A stretch of DNA of 64,000 bases from Streptomyces sp. LX-29. GTDB taxonomy: Bacteria > Actinomycetota > Actinomycetes > Streptomycetales > Streptomycetaceae. Location of the stretch: NCBI RefSeq assembly GCF_029541745.1, contig NZ_CP089746.1, positions 3,596,001 to 3,660,000 of the forward strand, in the 5' to 3' direction. Position 1 is the first letter of the stretch. Each line of letters begins with the position of its first letter. Made by a program: the position numbers and the translations under genes. Of the stretch, positions 26,493 through 36,139 are shown one piece after another. The notes beneath the pieces were generated by a model. That model saw nothing but the letters and a program-made list of their open reading frames with translations. It was not told the origin of the DNA and did no database searches.

Positions 26493-28664
26493 ATGCTTCC
26501 CGCCGCTTCGCAGCAGGCTCCGACGGATCCGCGTGACATCGAGCACCGGCCCGTGCACCGGCCCGGTGACCGGGGTGCCCGGCGGCGGAGACGCCGCGCA
26601 CCGGGCGGCCTGCTGGACCCCGTCTCCTTCCTCAGGGGCTTCCCCGAGGCGTTGCGCAAGCTGCACCCGCGGGTGCTGTCGCGCAACCCGGTGCTGTTCG
26701 TGGTGGCGACCGGCGCGCTGCTGACCACCGTCTCCGCCGTCGTGCACCCGTCGGTGTTCACCTGGGTGATCGGCTGCTGGCTCTGGCTGACGGTGATCTT
26801 CGCCAACCTCGCCGAGGCGGTCGCCGAGGGCCGCGGCAAGGCGCAGGCCGAGTCGCTGCGCCGGGCCCGCACCACCATGGTGGCGCAGCGGCTGCGGCAC
26901 TGGCGGGTGGGCGTGGAGCCGGACCGCGCCGAGGTGGTGACGGTCTCCGCCGGCGAGCTCCAGATGTTCGACTTCGTGCTGGTCGAGGCGGGGATGCCGA
27001 TCCCGGCCGACGGCGAGGTGGTGGCCGGCGTGGCGGCGGTGGACGAGTCCGCCGTCACCGGCGAGTCGGCGCCGGTCATCCGGGAGGCCGGCGGCGACCG
27101 CTCGGGGGTGACCGGCGGCACCACCGTGCTGTCCGACGCCATCGTCATGCGAGTCACCTCCCGCCCCGGCCACAGCTTCCTGGACCGGATGATCGCCCTG
27201 GTGGAGGGCACCTCCCGGCAGAAGACCCCCAACGAGATCGCGCTGAACATCCTGCTCTCCGCGCTCACCATCGTCTTCGTGCTGGTCGTCGTCTCCCTCC
27301 AGTCGATGGCCTCCTACGCGGACGCCGCCCAGTCCACCACCGTCCTGGTCGCCCTGCTGGTCACCCTCATCCCCACCACCATCGGCGCGCTGATCTCGGC
27401 CATCGGCATCGCCGGCATGGACCGGCTGGTCCAGCGCAACGTCATGGCCATGTCCGGCCGCGCGGTGGAGGCGGCGGGCGACGTGGACACCCTGCTGCTC
27501 GACAAGACCGGCACCATCACCCACGGCAACCGCCAGGCCGCCGCCTTCGTCGCCCTGCCCGGCGTGGACGAGGTACGGCTGGCGGACGCCGCGCAGTTGG
27601 CCTCCCTCGCCGACGAGACGCCCGAGGGCCGCTCGGTGGTCGCCCTGGCCCGGGAGCGGTACGGGCTGCGCGAGCCGGCCCCGCAGGAGCTGAGCGGGGC
27701 GCGCTTCGTGGAGTTCAGCGCCAGGACCCGGATGAGCGGCGTCGACCTGCGCTGGGACGACGGTGCCCGGTGGCACATCCGCAAGGGCGCCGCGACCGAG
27801 GTGATCCGCTGGGTGGAGATGTACGGCGGCCGGGTGCCGCCCGAGGCGCGGATGTACGCCGACACGGTCGCCGCCTCCGGCGGCACCCCGCTGCTGGTCG
27901 CGACGCACGACGGGGACGGACCCCGGGTGCTCGGCCTGGTCCACCTCAAGGACGTGGTGAAGGAGGGCATCCGGGAGCGCTTCGCTGAGCTGCGCCGGAT
28001 GGGCATCCGTACCGTCATGGTCACCGGCGACAACCCGCTGACCGCCAAGGCGATCGCCGCCGAGGCCGGCGTGGACGACTGTCTGGCCCGCGCCACCCCC
28101 GAGGACAAGCTCGCCCTCATCAAGCGGGAGCAGGCCGACGGCAGGCTGGTGGCGATGACCGGCGACGGCACCAACGACGCGCCCGCGCTGGCCCAGGCCG
28201 ACGTGGGCGTGGCGATGAACAGCGGCACCTCCGCCGCCAAGGAGGCCGGGAACATGGTCGACCTGGACTCCGACCCGACCAAGCTCATCGAGATCGTGGA
28301 GATCGGCAAGCAGCTGCTCATCACCCGTGGCGCGCTCACCACCTTCTCGATCACCAACGACGTCGCCAAGTACTTCGCGATCACCCCGGCCATGTTCGCC
28401 TCCGCCTATCCGGGGCTGGAGGCGCTCAACATCATGGGGCTGCACAGCCCGACCTCGGCGATCGCCTCCGCGATCATCTTCAACGCGCTGATCATCATCG
28501 CCCTGGTCCCGCTCGCGCTGCGCGGCGTGCGCTACACACCCGCCTCCGCGCACGACCTGCTGCGCCGCAACCTCGCGGTCTACGGACTGGGCGGCCTCGT
28601 CCTGCCGTTCATCGGCATCAAGCTGATCGACATGCTGGTCTCGACCATCCCCGGCCTCGGCTGA
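26493..28664 (+). CDS. kdpB: Potassium-transporting P-type ATPase catalytic subunit, orphan
   Basis: A 723-residue P-type ATPase of the KdpB family, complete by motif. It has the A-domain TGES, the phosphorylation site [10 protein letters not shown], the P-domain [27 protein letters not shown] in the membrane, and NDVAKYFAI, which carries the Asp/Lys pair that couples KdpB to KdpA. The N-terminus has a 25-residue Arg/Pro-rich extension. KdpB normally works only with KdpA (channel), KdpC and KdpF, and none of these is encoded on either side. It is followed by a DNA-glycosylase gene and opposed by an APC permease. GGAGAAGG precedes ATG 26493. Confidence 0.92.
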   Translation: MLPAASQQAPTDPRDIEHRPVHRPGDRGARRRRRRAPGGLLDPVSFLRGFPEALRKLHPRVLSRNPVLFVVATGALLTTVSAVVHPSVFTWVIGCWLWLTVIFANLAEAVAEGRGKAQAESLRRARTTMVAQRLRHWRVGVEPDRAEVVTVSAGELQMFDFVLVEAGMPIPADGEVVAGVAAVDESAVTGESAPVIREAGGDRSGVTGGTTVLSDAIVMRVTSRPGHSFLDRMIALVEGTSRQKTPNEIALNILLSALTIVFVLVVVSLQSMASYADAAQSTTVLVALLVTLIPTTIGALISAIGIAGMDRLVQRNVMAMSGRAVEAAGDVDTLLLDKTGTITHGNRQAAAFVALPGVDEVRLADAAQLASLADETPEGRSVVALARERYGLREPAPQELSGARFVEFSARTRMSGVDLRWDDGARWHIRKGAATEVIRWVEMYGGRVPPEARMYADTVAASGGTPLLVATHDGDGPRVLGLVHLKDVVKEGIRERFAELRRMGIRTVMVTGDNPLTAKAIAAEAGVDDCLARATPEDKLALIKREQADGRLVAMTGDGTNDAPALAQADVGVAMNSGTSAAKEAGNMVDLDSDPTKLIEIVEIGKQLLITRGALTTFSITNDVAKYFAITPAMFASAYPGLEALNIMGLHSPTSAIASAIIFNALIIIALVPLALRGVRYTPASAHDLLRRNLAVYGLGGLVLPFIGIKLIDMLVSTIPGLG

Positions 28665-28776
28665 CACCGCCTCGCGGGCATGGGCGGCACGGCGGCCGCT
28701 CCGCCTGGCGAGGCCCGTGCGCTCGTCCGACAATGGGCGAAGACGACCAGCGAGGACGGCAACGACCGAGGTGCCC

Positions 28777-29361
28777 ATGGACGCCACCGTGCGGCTCGCG
28801 CAGCAGCCCGAGGCCGACGCCCTGCTGGGACGCAGCCCGCTGGCGATCATGACCGGCATGCTGCTCGACCAGCAGGTGCCCATGGAGTGGGCGTTCGCCG
28901 GCCCGTACACCATCGCGCGGCGCATGGGGCGCGACGACCTGGACGCCCACGAGATCGCCGTCTACGACCCCGACCGGTTCGCCGAACTGCTGGCCGAGAA
29001 GCCCGCCGTGCACCGCTACCCGGCCGCCATGGCCAAGCGGGTGCAGCAGCTGTGCCAGTACCTGGTCGAGCACTACGCGGGCGATGCCGGCGCCGTCTGG
29101 CGCGATGTCAACAGCGGCGCCGAACTCCTCTCCCGCCTCACCCGACTCCCCGGCTACGGCCAGCAGAAGTCGCAGATCTTCGTGGCCCTGCTGGGCAAGC
29201 AGTTCGGCGTGCGCCCCCGCGGCTGGCGCGAGGCCGCCGGGCCCTACGGGGACGTGGGCTCCTACCGCTCCGTCGCCGACATCACCGGCCCCACCTCCCT
29301 GGACAAGGTGCGGGCGTACAAGCAGGAGATGAAGCGGGCGGCGAAGGCGAAACAGGCATGA
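28777..29361 (+). CDS. HhH-GPD-type base-excision DNA repair protein
   Basis: A 194-residue protein of the endonuclease III/AlkA-like superfamily. The helix-hairpin-helix GPD region is visible as LTRLPGYGQQKSQIFVALLG (about 129-148), preceded by LAIMTGMLLDQQVPMEWAFA. No Fe-S cluster cysteines follow, so it is the short actinobacterial form. It is expected to remove damaged bases, but the catalytic Asp and substrate are uncertain. The start at 28777 follows CGAGGTG. It stands alone between kdpB and the peptidase gene. Confidence 0.82.
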   Translation: MDATVRLAQQPEADALLGRSPLAIMTGMLLDQQVPMEWAFAGPYTIARRMGRDDLDAHEIAVYDPDRFAELLAEKPAVHRYPAAMAKRVQQLCQYLVEHYAGDAGAVWRDVNSGAELLSRLTRLPGYGQQKSQIFVALLGKQFGVRPRGWREAAGPYGDVGSYRSVADITGPTSLDKVRAYKQEMKRAAKAKQA

Positions 29362-29533
29362 GGCGCACGCGGCCGCGCGGCCGCGGGGTGTCGTCGGTCG
29401 AGGCCGCGGATGTCTTCGGCTATCGGCGCGGTGTCGTCATGTATCGGAGAGCTCCGCGCGGGGCAGGCTCAGGCGACCCCGGGGCGCACAGGGTCCCCGG
29501 CACGGCCTCGTATGCCTGGAAGGACCGCTTCCC

Positions 29534-31102
29534 ATGGACGTCCGTTCTCTGTCATCCGCGCGCCGCGCGGTCGCCGCGCTGGCCGCCGCCGCGCTGGCCA
29601 CACCGCTGCTGATCTCCTCGGCCTCGGCCGCCCCGGCGCAGGGCGCCGGCCACGGGGAGGACCCCGCCAAGAAGGCCCGGAAGCTGGCGCGCCAGCTGGT
29701 CCGGGCGTCCTCCGCCGAGGGCGCCCTGGACCACCTGGAGAGACTCCAGGAGATAGCCGAGGAGTCGGACGGCCATCGCGCCGCCGGCTCACCCGGCCAC
29801 AACGCCTCCGCCGCGTACGTCTACAAGCTGCTCCGGAAGGCCGGCTACCGCGTCTCGTACCAGCCCTTCGAGTTCACGTACACCGAGGCCCTCGCCGAGA
29901 AGCTCTCGGTGGTCTCCCCCGCGCCGCGGGACGTGCCGATCAAGGAGCTGACGTACACCAAGAGCACCCCGGTCGGCGGGATCACGGCCGCCGTGGCCGT
30001 GGCCCGGGTCGACGACACCCCCGGCTGTGAGGCCGCGGACTACGCCTCGGGAGGCTTCACCGGGAAGATCGCGCTGATCAAGCGCGGCGGCTGCGCCTTC
30101 GCGGACAAGCAGAAGGCGGCGGCCGAGGCCGGCGCGGTGGGGGCGATCGTCTACAACCACGTGCCGGGCGCGCTGAACGGCACCATCGGCGACCCGGCCG
30201 ACGCCCGGATACCCACCGGCGGCATCTCCCAGGCCGACGGCGAGGCGCTGGTCGCGGAGGCCGGGCGCGGCGAGGTGACCGTCACCCTCGAGGTGCGCGA
30301 GCTCCAGGAGAAGCGCCGGACCCACAACGTGATCGCCGAGACGCGCGGCGGCAACCCCGACCGGACGGTGATGCTCGGCTCGCACCTGGACTCCGTCGCC
30401 GCCGGCCCCGGCATCAACGACAACGGCTCCGGCTCGGCCGGTCTGCTGGAGGTGGCGCTGGAGCTCGCCGAGACCCACAAGAAGCCCACCAACAAGATCC
30501 GCTTCGCGTGGTGGTCCGCGGAGGAGCTGGGGCTGCTCGGCTCCGACGCATACGTCGCCAAGCTCACCGAGGCGCAGCGCAAGCAGATCGCGCTCTACCT
30601 CAACTTCGACATGATCGCCTCGCCGAACGCCGCCCAGTTCGTCTACGACGGCGACAACTCCGACGGCGTCGGCGCCCCGGCCGGCCCCGCGGGCTCGGCC
30701 CAGTTGGAGAAGCAGATCAACGACTTCCTGGACCGCCGGGGCCTCCCGCACGAGGGCACCGACTTCACCGGCCGCTCCGACTACGGCCCGTTCATCAAGG
30801 TGGGCATCCCCTCCGGCGGCACCTTCACCGGCGCCGAGGGCGTCAAGACGGCCGGCCAGGCCGCGAAGTACGGCGGCGAGGCGGGCGTGGCGTACGACGC
30901 CTGCTACCACGCGGCGTGCGACGACATCGACAACCTGGACCTCGACGCCCTGGACACCAACGTCGACGTGATCGCGAACGCCGTCGGCACCTACGCCCAC
31001 GACCTGAGCTCGCTGTCCGAGCCGGTGACCACCGTGCCCACCACGGGTGACGCGGGCAGCGGCGGCGGGCTGCACGACGACCACGACCGGGTGACGGAGT
31101 GA
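29534..31102 (+). CDS. Secreted M28 zinc aminopeptidase with PA domain
   Basis: A 522-residue exported peptidase. It has a signal peptide (about 1-32, ending ASAAPA), a protease-associated insert (about 120-240, GKIALIKRGGCAFADKQKAA) and an M28 catalytic domain (about 265-480). The metal ligands and catalytic residues appear as GSHLDSV, INDNGSG, SAEELGLLG, FDMIAS and ACYHAACDD. Relatives include the Streptomyces leucine aminopeptidases that trim peptides outside the cell. A Ser/Gly-rich tail follows. The start has GGAAGGACC upstream. The domain calls are firm; the side-chain preference is not known. Confidence 0.92.
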   Translation: MDVRSLSSARRAVAALAAAALATPLLISSASAAPAQGAGHGEDPAKKARKLARQLVRASSAEGALDHLERLQEIAEESDGHRAAGSPGHNASAAYVYKLLRKAGYRVSYQPFEFTYTEALAEKLSVVSPAPRDVPIKELTYTKSTPVGGITAAVAVARVDDTPGCEAADYASGGFTGKIALIKRGGCAFADKQKAAAEAGAVGAIVYNHVPGALNGTIGDPADARIPTGGISQADGEALVAEAGRGEVTVTLEVRELQEKRRTHNVIAETRGGNPDRTVMLGSHLDSVAAGPGINDNGSGSAGLLEVALELAETHKKPTNKIRFAWWSAEELGLLGSDAYVAKLTEAQRKQIALYLNFDMIASPNAAQFVYDGDNSDGVGAPAGPAGSAQLEKQINDFLDRRGLPHEGTDFTGRSDYGPFIKVGIPSGGTFTGAEGVKTAGQAAKYGGEAGVAYDACYHAACDDIDNLDLDALDTNVDVIANAVGTYAHDLSSLSEPVTTVPTTGDAGSGGGLHDDHDRVTE

Positions 31103-31146
31103 CGACGGCGTAGCACCGCAGACGGCACAGCGCGCACCACCACTCA

Positions 31147-31187
31147 CCGCCGCGGGCGCCGGGCCGAGCGCTCAGCGCCCGCGGCGG
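31147..31187. terminator. Bidirectional terminator overlapping the HerA-like gene end
   Basis: CCGCCGCGGGCGC (31147-31159) pairs with 31175-31187. The right arm lies within the last codons of the minus-strand ATPase gene. It separates the convergent peptidase and ATPase genes. Confidence 0.55.
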
Positions 31188-32797
31188 CGGGCCGTGCCGC
31201 AGAGGGAACGGGAGATCTCCCCACCCCGCCGGGTGGCGACCGAACGGGCGAGAGTGGTGCGGATCCCGCCGCCGACGACCTGGTCGACGAGGGTCTCAGG
31301 CTCGAACCGGGGCTCTCGGTCCCGCCGGGCCCTCCGCTCCCCACCGCCCGCGCCCGTCCCGGGCCCCGCGGAAGCGGCCGCGGCTCCCGCCGCCCCCGTC
31401 TCCTTCGCGGCCTCGACCGCGGCCAGCTTCTCGTACGCGGCGTCGCGATCCACAGCCTGTGCATAACGTTCGAAGAGCACGGAGCCGGTGACCGCGCGTT
31501 CCAGCTCCGCCGGCTCGATCGGCCCCATGCGGGACCGGGGCGCCCGCAGCCGCACCGCCGCGACCGGCGTCGGCGCGCCCCGCTCGCTCACCACGGTGAC
31601 CACCGCCTCGCCCGTCCCCAGCCCGGTGAGCAGCCCCTCCAGGTCATAGGCGGTCTCGGGAAAGGTCCGCACGGTCGCCTTCAGCGCCGTGGCCTCGTCG
31701 GGCGTGAGGGCGCTCAGCGCGTGCTGCACCCGGTTGCCGAGCTGCCCGAGCACCTCGGCCGGGACGTCGCCCGCCGCCCGGGTCACGAAGTAGATCCCGA
31801 CACCCCTGGAGCGGAGCAGCCGCACCGTCCGCGTGATCGACTCCAGGAACCCGGCGGAGGCGTCGTCGAAGAGCGGACGGGCCGCGGCGAAGAAGAACAC
31901 CAGCTTGGGCCGGTCCACGTCGCCGACCTCCGGCAGCTCGTGGAAGAGGTCGGCCAGCAGCCACATCAGAAAGGTGGAGAACAGCCGCGGCCGGTCCTGG
32001 CCGGCGGGCGGTCGCAGCACGGAGACGACGCCACGGCCGTCCGGGGCGGTGCACAGCAGCTCCGCCGTGTCGAACTCCGGCTCCCCGAAGAACGCGCCGG
32101 CGCCCTCCCGCTCGAACGCGGTCAGCGTCCGCAGGACCACCCCCGCGGTCGCCGCCGAGAGCCCGCCGACGGCCTTGAGCTCGGTCTTGCCCTCGTCGGA
32201 GACGAGGAAGGCGACCACCGCCCGCAGATCCCTGAGCTCGATCAGCTCCAGGCCCTCGGCGTCGGCGTAGTGGAAGATCAGCTCGAGCGACCGCTCCTCG
32301 GTGCGGTCGAGGCCCAGCGCCCTCGCCAGCAACAGCGGGCCGAAGTCGGTGACGGTGGCGCGCAGCGGAACGCCGGGGCCGATGCCGCCCAGCGCGTAGA
32401 ACACCGCGGGGAAGCCGCCCGGCGACCACTCCTGCCCCACCTCGGCGGCCCGCCGGGCGACCCGCTCCCCGCCCGCGCCGGGGGCGGCGATCCCGGAGAC
32501 GTCGCCCTCAACGTCGGAGAGGAAGACCGGGACCCCGGCCTCGGAGAGCTGCTCGGCGATCAGCTGGAGCGTCGTGGTCCTGCCGCTTCCGGGGGCGCCG
32601 GCGACCAGCCCGTGGCGGTTCAGGACGGACAGCGGGACGCGGATCGGAGCGTCGGCGCGGCAGCCGCCGTCCCACAGCAGCGCGCCGAGATCGAGCGCCG
32701 GCCCGGAGCAGAGATACGCCTCGGCGATCCGCCTCGGGACGTCCTCCCATGGCGCTCGGGGGGAGCGCTCGGTGGCGGACGGAGGGCTCTCATTCAT
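31172..32797 (-). CDS. HerA/DUF853-type ATPase
   Basis: A 541-residue cytoplasmic P-loop ATPase of the HerA/FtsK-like group. Walker A is GAPGSGRTTTLQ (about 67-78), and the DUF853 core continues through VFLSDVEGDVSG, PKLVFFFAAARPLF (Walker B position) and IYFVTRAAGDVPAEVLGQLG. The stretch VPAEVLGQLGNRVQHALSA is typical of the helicase-like DUF853 proteins. Members are suspected of DNA processing or translocation, but the role in Streptomyces is not defined. ATG 32797 is preferred over 32809 because GGAG lies six bases before it. It is divergent from the VapB-like gene. Confidence 0.85.
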   Translation of the reverse strand: MNESPPSATERSPRAPWEDVPRRIAEAYLCSGPALDLGALLWDGGCRADAPIRVPLSVLNRHGLVAGAPGSGRTTTLQLIAEQLSEAGVPVFLSDVEGDVSGIAAPGAGGERVARRAAEVGQEWSPGGFPAVFYALGGIGPGVPLRATVTDFGPLLLARALGLDRTEERSLELIFHYADAEGLELIELRDLRAVVAFLVSDEGKTELKAVGGLSAATAGVVLRTLTAFEREGAGAFFGEPEFDTAELLCTAPDGRGVVSVLRPPAGQDRPRLFSTFLMWLLADLFHELPEVGDVDRPKLVFFFAAARPLFDDASAGFLESITRTVRLLRSRGVGIYFVTRAAGDVPAEVLGQLGNRVQHALSALTPDEATALKATVRTFPETAYDLEGLLTGLGTGEAVVTVVSERGAPTPVAAVRLRAPRSRMGPIEPAELERAVTGSVLFERYAQAVDRDAAYEKLAAVEAAKETGAAGAAAASAGPGTGAGGGERRARRDREPRFEPETLVDQVVGGGIRTTLARSVATRRGGEISRSLCGTARRRGR

Positions 32798-32885
32798 GGC
32801 TCGCTCCATATATGCGGTTGTTTGTCACCTTCGCACTCCGCCGCCTTGGCTGCGCCGGAACCCACTTGACCGGTAGGCTTTCCGT

Positions 32886-33182
32886 GTGATCTTCAAGCGC
32901 ATCGGAAACGGGCGGCCGTACCCCGACCACGGCCGGGAAAGCACCCGCCAGTGGGCGGATGTCGCCCCACGCCCGGTACGCCTTGACCAGTTGGTCACCA
33001 CGAAGCAGCAGCTCGACCTGGAGACGCTGCTCGCGGAGGACTCGACGTTCTACGGCGACCTGTTCGCCCACGTCGTGAAGTGGCAGGGCGACCTCTATCT
33101 GGAGGACGGGTTGCACCGTGCGGTGCGCGCGGCGCTCCAGCAGCGTCAGGTGCTGCACGCGCGCGTGCTCGAACTGGGCTGA
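32886..33182 (+). CDS. Conserved VapB-like protein without a toxin neighbour
   Basis: A 98-residue protein starting at GTG 32886 (MIFKRIGNGRPYPDHGREST). This sequence is strongly conserved in streptomycetes and is usually labelled a type II VapB-family antitoxin. No PIN or other toxin gene is adjacent, and the protein does not show a clear ribbon-helix-helix N-terminus, so the antitoxin label is doubtful. The conserved core VKWQGDLYLEDGLHRAVRAA suggests a structured small domain. The neighbours are the HerA-like ATPase and the LytR_C protein. Confidence 0.75.
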   Translation: MIFKRIGNGRPYPDHGRESTRQWADVAPRPVRLDQLVTTKQQLDLETLLAEDSTFYGDLFAHVVKWQGDLYLEDGLHRAVRAALQQRQVLHARVLELG

Positions 33183-33192
33183 CACCACTGGC

Positions 33193-33210
33193 CCCGCGCC
33201 ATGGCGCGGG
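33193..33210 (+). terminator. Hairpin after the VapB-like gene
   Basis: CCCGCGCC, AT, GGCGCGGG: a perfect 8-bp stem ten bases after the stop codon. Confidence 0.5.
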
Positions 33211-33432
33211 CACCGCTCCGGCGTTCTCCCCCTCTGCGCCCCGGCGGCTCCAGGGCGCGCGCCGCGCCCCGCGCCACCGTGTGCCGTCCGCACGCCGTCG
33301 TGCGGTTGATGCGCGCTCACCCTTCCACGCGCGGGCCGGTATTGACCCTTTTGGGTTGGCTTTGCGCCGGGCGGGCCGGCAACCATTGATCATCTAGTAG
33401 GCATGAGCTGCGGGCCGCATTACGCTGCGACC

Positions 33433-34134
33433 ATGAGCATGCTCACCCCTCCCGGCATGGGCGGAAACTACCGGATCACGGGCAACCGTTATCCGCGGAT
33501 GCGCCGCCCCACGGGTCGGCGCCGGCTGGTGCTCGCCGCCGTCGGCTCGGCCGCGGCGCTCGGCCTCCTGGGCTGGGGAACGGTGCAGCTCATCGACGTC
33601 TTCTCGGGTGACGACGAGGGCACGCGCACGGCCGCCCACGGCACCGAGGGGCGGGGAGACTGCGCGGACGGCGGTCGGGACACCGAGACGCGGAGCCAGC
33701 CCGCCACGGGGCCGAACCCGTCCGCCACGGCCGTGCCCAAGCCGTCCCAGATCACGGTCAACGTCTACAACGCGACCGAGCGCACCGGGCTCGCCAAGGA
33801 GACCGCCGAGGCGCTCGAGAAGCGCGGCTTCAGGATCGGCGAGGTGGGCAACGCCACGGCCGAGTACGACAAGAAGATCAAGGCCCCCGGCCTGCTGCTG
33901 GGCGCCCCGGCGGCCACCAACGGCGCCTTCGACGTGTTGGGCACGCAGGTGCGCGACGTCCGCACCAAGAACGACGCCCGCGGCGGCAAGGACGTCGACC
34001 TGATCATCGGGGACGCCTTCACCGACCTCACCGCGAAGCGGGAGGCGGACCGGGCGCTGGCCGCGCTGACCAAGCCCGCCCCGTCCGCGGCGGACGGCGC
34101 CGCCGCGAAGTGCGAGCCCACCGCCCGGGGCTGA
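33433..34134 (+). CDS. Membrane-anchored LytR_C-domain protein
   Basis: A 233-residue protein with one membrane helix near the N-terminus (LVLAAVGSAAALGLLGWGTV, about 33-52), a polar linker, and an extracytoplasmic LytR_C domain (about 105-205). The domain shows ITVNVYNATERTGLAKETAEALEKRGF and ends VDLIIGDAF. LytR_C domains occur on cell-envelope proteins, sometimes with LytR-CpsA-Psr ligases; here the domain stands alone. The start at 33433 gives MSMLTPPGMGG, which matches relatives. A 10-codon longer start at 33403 is possible. Confidence 0.82.
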   Translation: MSMLTPPGMGGNYRITGNRYPRMRRPTGRRRLVLAAVGSAAALGLLGWGTVQLIDVFSGDDEGTRTAAHGTEGRGDCADGGRDTETRSQPATGPNPSATAVPKPSQITVNVYNATERTGLAKETAEALEKRGFRIGEVGNATAEYDKKIKAPGLLLGAPAATNGAFDVLGTQVRDVRTKNDARGGKDVDLIIGDAFTDLTAKREADRALAALTKPAPSAADGAAAKCEPTARG

Positions 34135-34224
34135 CCGGGAGCCTCCGAAACGACGCCGCACGCGCCCGCCCCACGCCTTACGCGGCGTGCCGCCGCGGGC
34201 CGGGGACCGACGGGCCCGGCGAGG

Positions 34225-34311
34225 CGTCGTACGACGCCCGCACGACGCCGGCACGCGCCGGCGGGCTGGTGTCGTACGCCGTACGGACGTCGTCCGTCAG
34301 GGTCGTCGTGC
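34225..34311. repeat. Short GTCGTAC-rich repeats near the upp end
   Basis: Several overlapping GTCGTAC/GTACGG words (for example 34225-34234 and 34270-34288) recall the larger array at 54694-54896, but no regular unit can be fixed. No gene is supported in the 290-bp gap 34135-34424. Confidence 0.35.
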
Positions 34312-34424
34312 CGGCCCCGGCATCCGTCCGGGAACGGCGTCGCCGCCGCGGCGGGGACCCACCACGGCGGCGATATGACGGTTTCGGCGAAGACCGCGGC
34401 TCGGGCCGAGCCCGGGGCGGCAGG

Positions 34425-35060
34425 TCAGCCGGCCGCGCCGTACATCCGGTCGCCGGCGTCGCCGAGGCCCGGAACGATGTAGCCGCTCTCGTTGAGCCGC
34501 TCGTCGACGGCGGCGGTCACCACGGTGACCGGGGCGCCCTCCAGCTCGCGCTCCATGATCTCGACGCCCTCCGGGGCGGCCAGCAGGCACAGGGCGGTGA
34601 CGTCGTCGGCGCCCCGGGAGATCAGCTCGTTGATGGCCGCGACCAGGGTGCCGCCGGTGGCGAGCATCGGGTCGAGCACATAGACCTGGCGACCGGAGAG
34701 GTCGTCCGGCATCCGGGTGGCGTAGGTGGACGCCTGCAGCGTCTCCTCGTCGCGGATCATGCCGAGGAAGCCGACCTCGGCGGTGGGCAGCAGCCGGACC
34801 ATGCCGTCGAGCATGCCGAGGCCGGCCCGCAGGATCGGCACCACCAGCGGACGGGGCCGGGCCAGCCGGACGCCGGTGGTCGCCGTCACCGGGGTGTCGA
34901 TGTCGACCTGCTCGGTGCGCACATCCCGCGTCGCCTCGTAGGCGAGCAGGGTGACCAGCTCGTCGGCGAGCCGCCGGAAGGTGGGGGAGTCGGTGCGCTT
35001 GTCGCGCAGCGTGGTGAGTTTGTGCGCCACCAGCGGGTGGTCGACGACGTGGATCCGCAT
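34425..35060 (-). CDS. upp: Uracil phosphoribosyltransferase
   Basis: A 211-residue enzyme that makes UMP from uracil and PRPP in the pyrimidine salvage pathway. Diagnostic segments are [20 protein letters not shown] at the start, [15 protein letters not shown], the PRPP loop [13 protein letters not shown] and the C-terminal [18 protein letters not shown] 35060 gives the standard length; the longer frame to 35165 is a shadow. It is divergent from the small-protein, tadA-associated-protein and tadA cluster, an arrangement I recall from other Streptomyces chromosomes. Confidence 0.96.
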   Translation of the reverse strand: MRIHVVDHPLVAHKLTTLRDKRTDSPTFRRLADELVTLLAYEATRDVRTEQVDIDTPVTATTGVRLARPRPLVVPILRAGLGMLDGMVRLLPTAEVGFLGMIRDEETLQASTYATRMPDDLSGRQVYVLDPMLATGGTLVAAINELISRGADDVTALCLLAAPEGVEIMERELEGAPVTVVTAAVDERLNESGYIVPGLGDAGDRMYGAAG

Positions 35061-35219
35061 GACATCGACATTAACCGAGCTTTCGGGCACCGGCGTCCGC
35101 CCGGCACCTGCCGAAACTTTGCCGCGCGGTGGCATCAAACCACCACTTCGGGGGAAAGTGGGCACGTACGCCCGGACTGTCCCACCGGGCGGAGACCTCG
35201 GCCCGAGGTGGTGTTGCCC

Positions 35220-35402
35220 ATGGCTGATCGAGACGACTTCGGCGGCATGACGGCGGAGAACGACGCGGACCGGCGACGACGACGCGCCCAGTTCCTACGC
35301 GACTTGAACGAGGCCAGAGAGCTGCGGGACCGGGTTCAGCCGCGCCGGGCCCGGGCCGCGCGGGCCCGGCAGGCCATGCGCATGCGGACGTTTCGGTGGT
35401 AG
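35220..35402 (+). CDS. Conserved 60-residue Arg-rich protein upstream of the tadA cluster
   Basis: A short frame, [20 protein letters not shown] to [11 protein letters not shown], with 16 or more arginines in its C-terminal 45 residues. The unusual conserved ending MRMRTFRW and its position next to upp are, as I recall, shared by other streptomycetes, which supports a real gene. A basic protein of this size could bind nucleic acid, but no domain is recognised. It lies upstream of the tadA-associated gene on the same strand. Confidence 0.65.
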   Translation: MADRDDFGGMTAENDADRRRRRAQFLRDLNEARELRDRVQPRRARAARARQAMRMRTFRW

Positions 35403-35542
35403 TGAGCCACATCTCCCAGGACCGCGGCACGACGCAGCGCGGAAGACCTCTCGCGACGCCGTTGTTTCTGCCACGATTCCGAATGGGCGGGGCGTGGTCC
35501 CCCGCCCGCTCCGGCACGCCTATGACCAGTGGGAGAGTCACG

Positions 35543-36070
35543 GTGTACTTCGCCGCACTGCTCGCGCGCACCGAAGACGGGTGGCAAGCGAGCGACACAG
35601 AGCTCGACAATGTGGAGACCCTGGCCGACCTGGCCGACCTGGCCCGCGAGGCCGCGGTCGACGACGACACGGTGCTGGCCCTCATCGAGCAGGAAGACGC
35701 GTGGTTCGGCGTCGTCCGCGTGGACGGCGAGGACGACCCGCGCGTCTTCGTCTCGGACGGGGTCGCGGCCGGCCGCAGCTCGTACGGCGCCATGCTCGTC
35801 GACGAGCTCATCGGGAGGGACGACAGCGACGCCGAAGACCTGGACAGCCTGAACCTCGACGGCACCGAGGACGGCGAGCCCGAGCCCGCGGAGGACGAGG
35901 ACGCGGCACCCGGATCGGAGCCGCTGGTCCCGCGCGGGCCGGTCGGCGACCCCGGCATCCTCAGCGACCTCGGCGTGACGCACAGAGAGCTGCTCTCGCT
36001 CGACGGGGACGCCCTCAGCACCCTCGCGGACGCACTGGGCTGCACCGACGTCCTGGAGGCGGTGCGCTGA
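35543..36070 (+). CDS. tRNA adenosine deaminase-associated protein
   Basis: A 175-residue acidic protein beginning MYFAALLARTEDGWQASDTE, with GTG 35543 as start behind GGGAGAG. The upstream frame to 35396 lacks conservation. Residues 5-85 form a compact domain (VLALIEQEDAWFGVVRVDGE, PRVFVSDGVAAGRSSYGAML). An Asp/Glu linker and a short C-terminal helical pair (GDPGILSDLGVTHRELLSL) follow. It is regularly encoded just before tadA in actinomycetes, hence the family name, but its biochemical role is not established. It lies 69 bp upstream of tadA. Confidence 0.85.
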   Translation: MYFAALLARTEDGWQASDTELDNVETLADLADLAREAAVDDDTVLALIEQEDAWFGVVRVDGEDDPRVFVSDGVAAGRSSYGAMLVDELIGRDDSDAEDLDSLNLDGTEDGEPEPAEDEDAAPGSEPLVPRGPVGDPGILSDLGVTHRELLSLDGDALSTLADALGCTDVLEAVR

Positions 36071-36139
36071 GCCCCGATCCCCCCGCCCGACCCCACCCGC
36101 CCGCGTAGCCGGCCACCGCCCGTCACCCACACTGGTGCC

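Noticed and set aside
32886..33182. A complete VapBC pair at the VapB-like gene
   Set aside because: No PIN-domain gene is adjacent; the LytR_C gene follows after about 250 bp.
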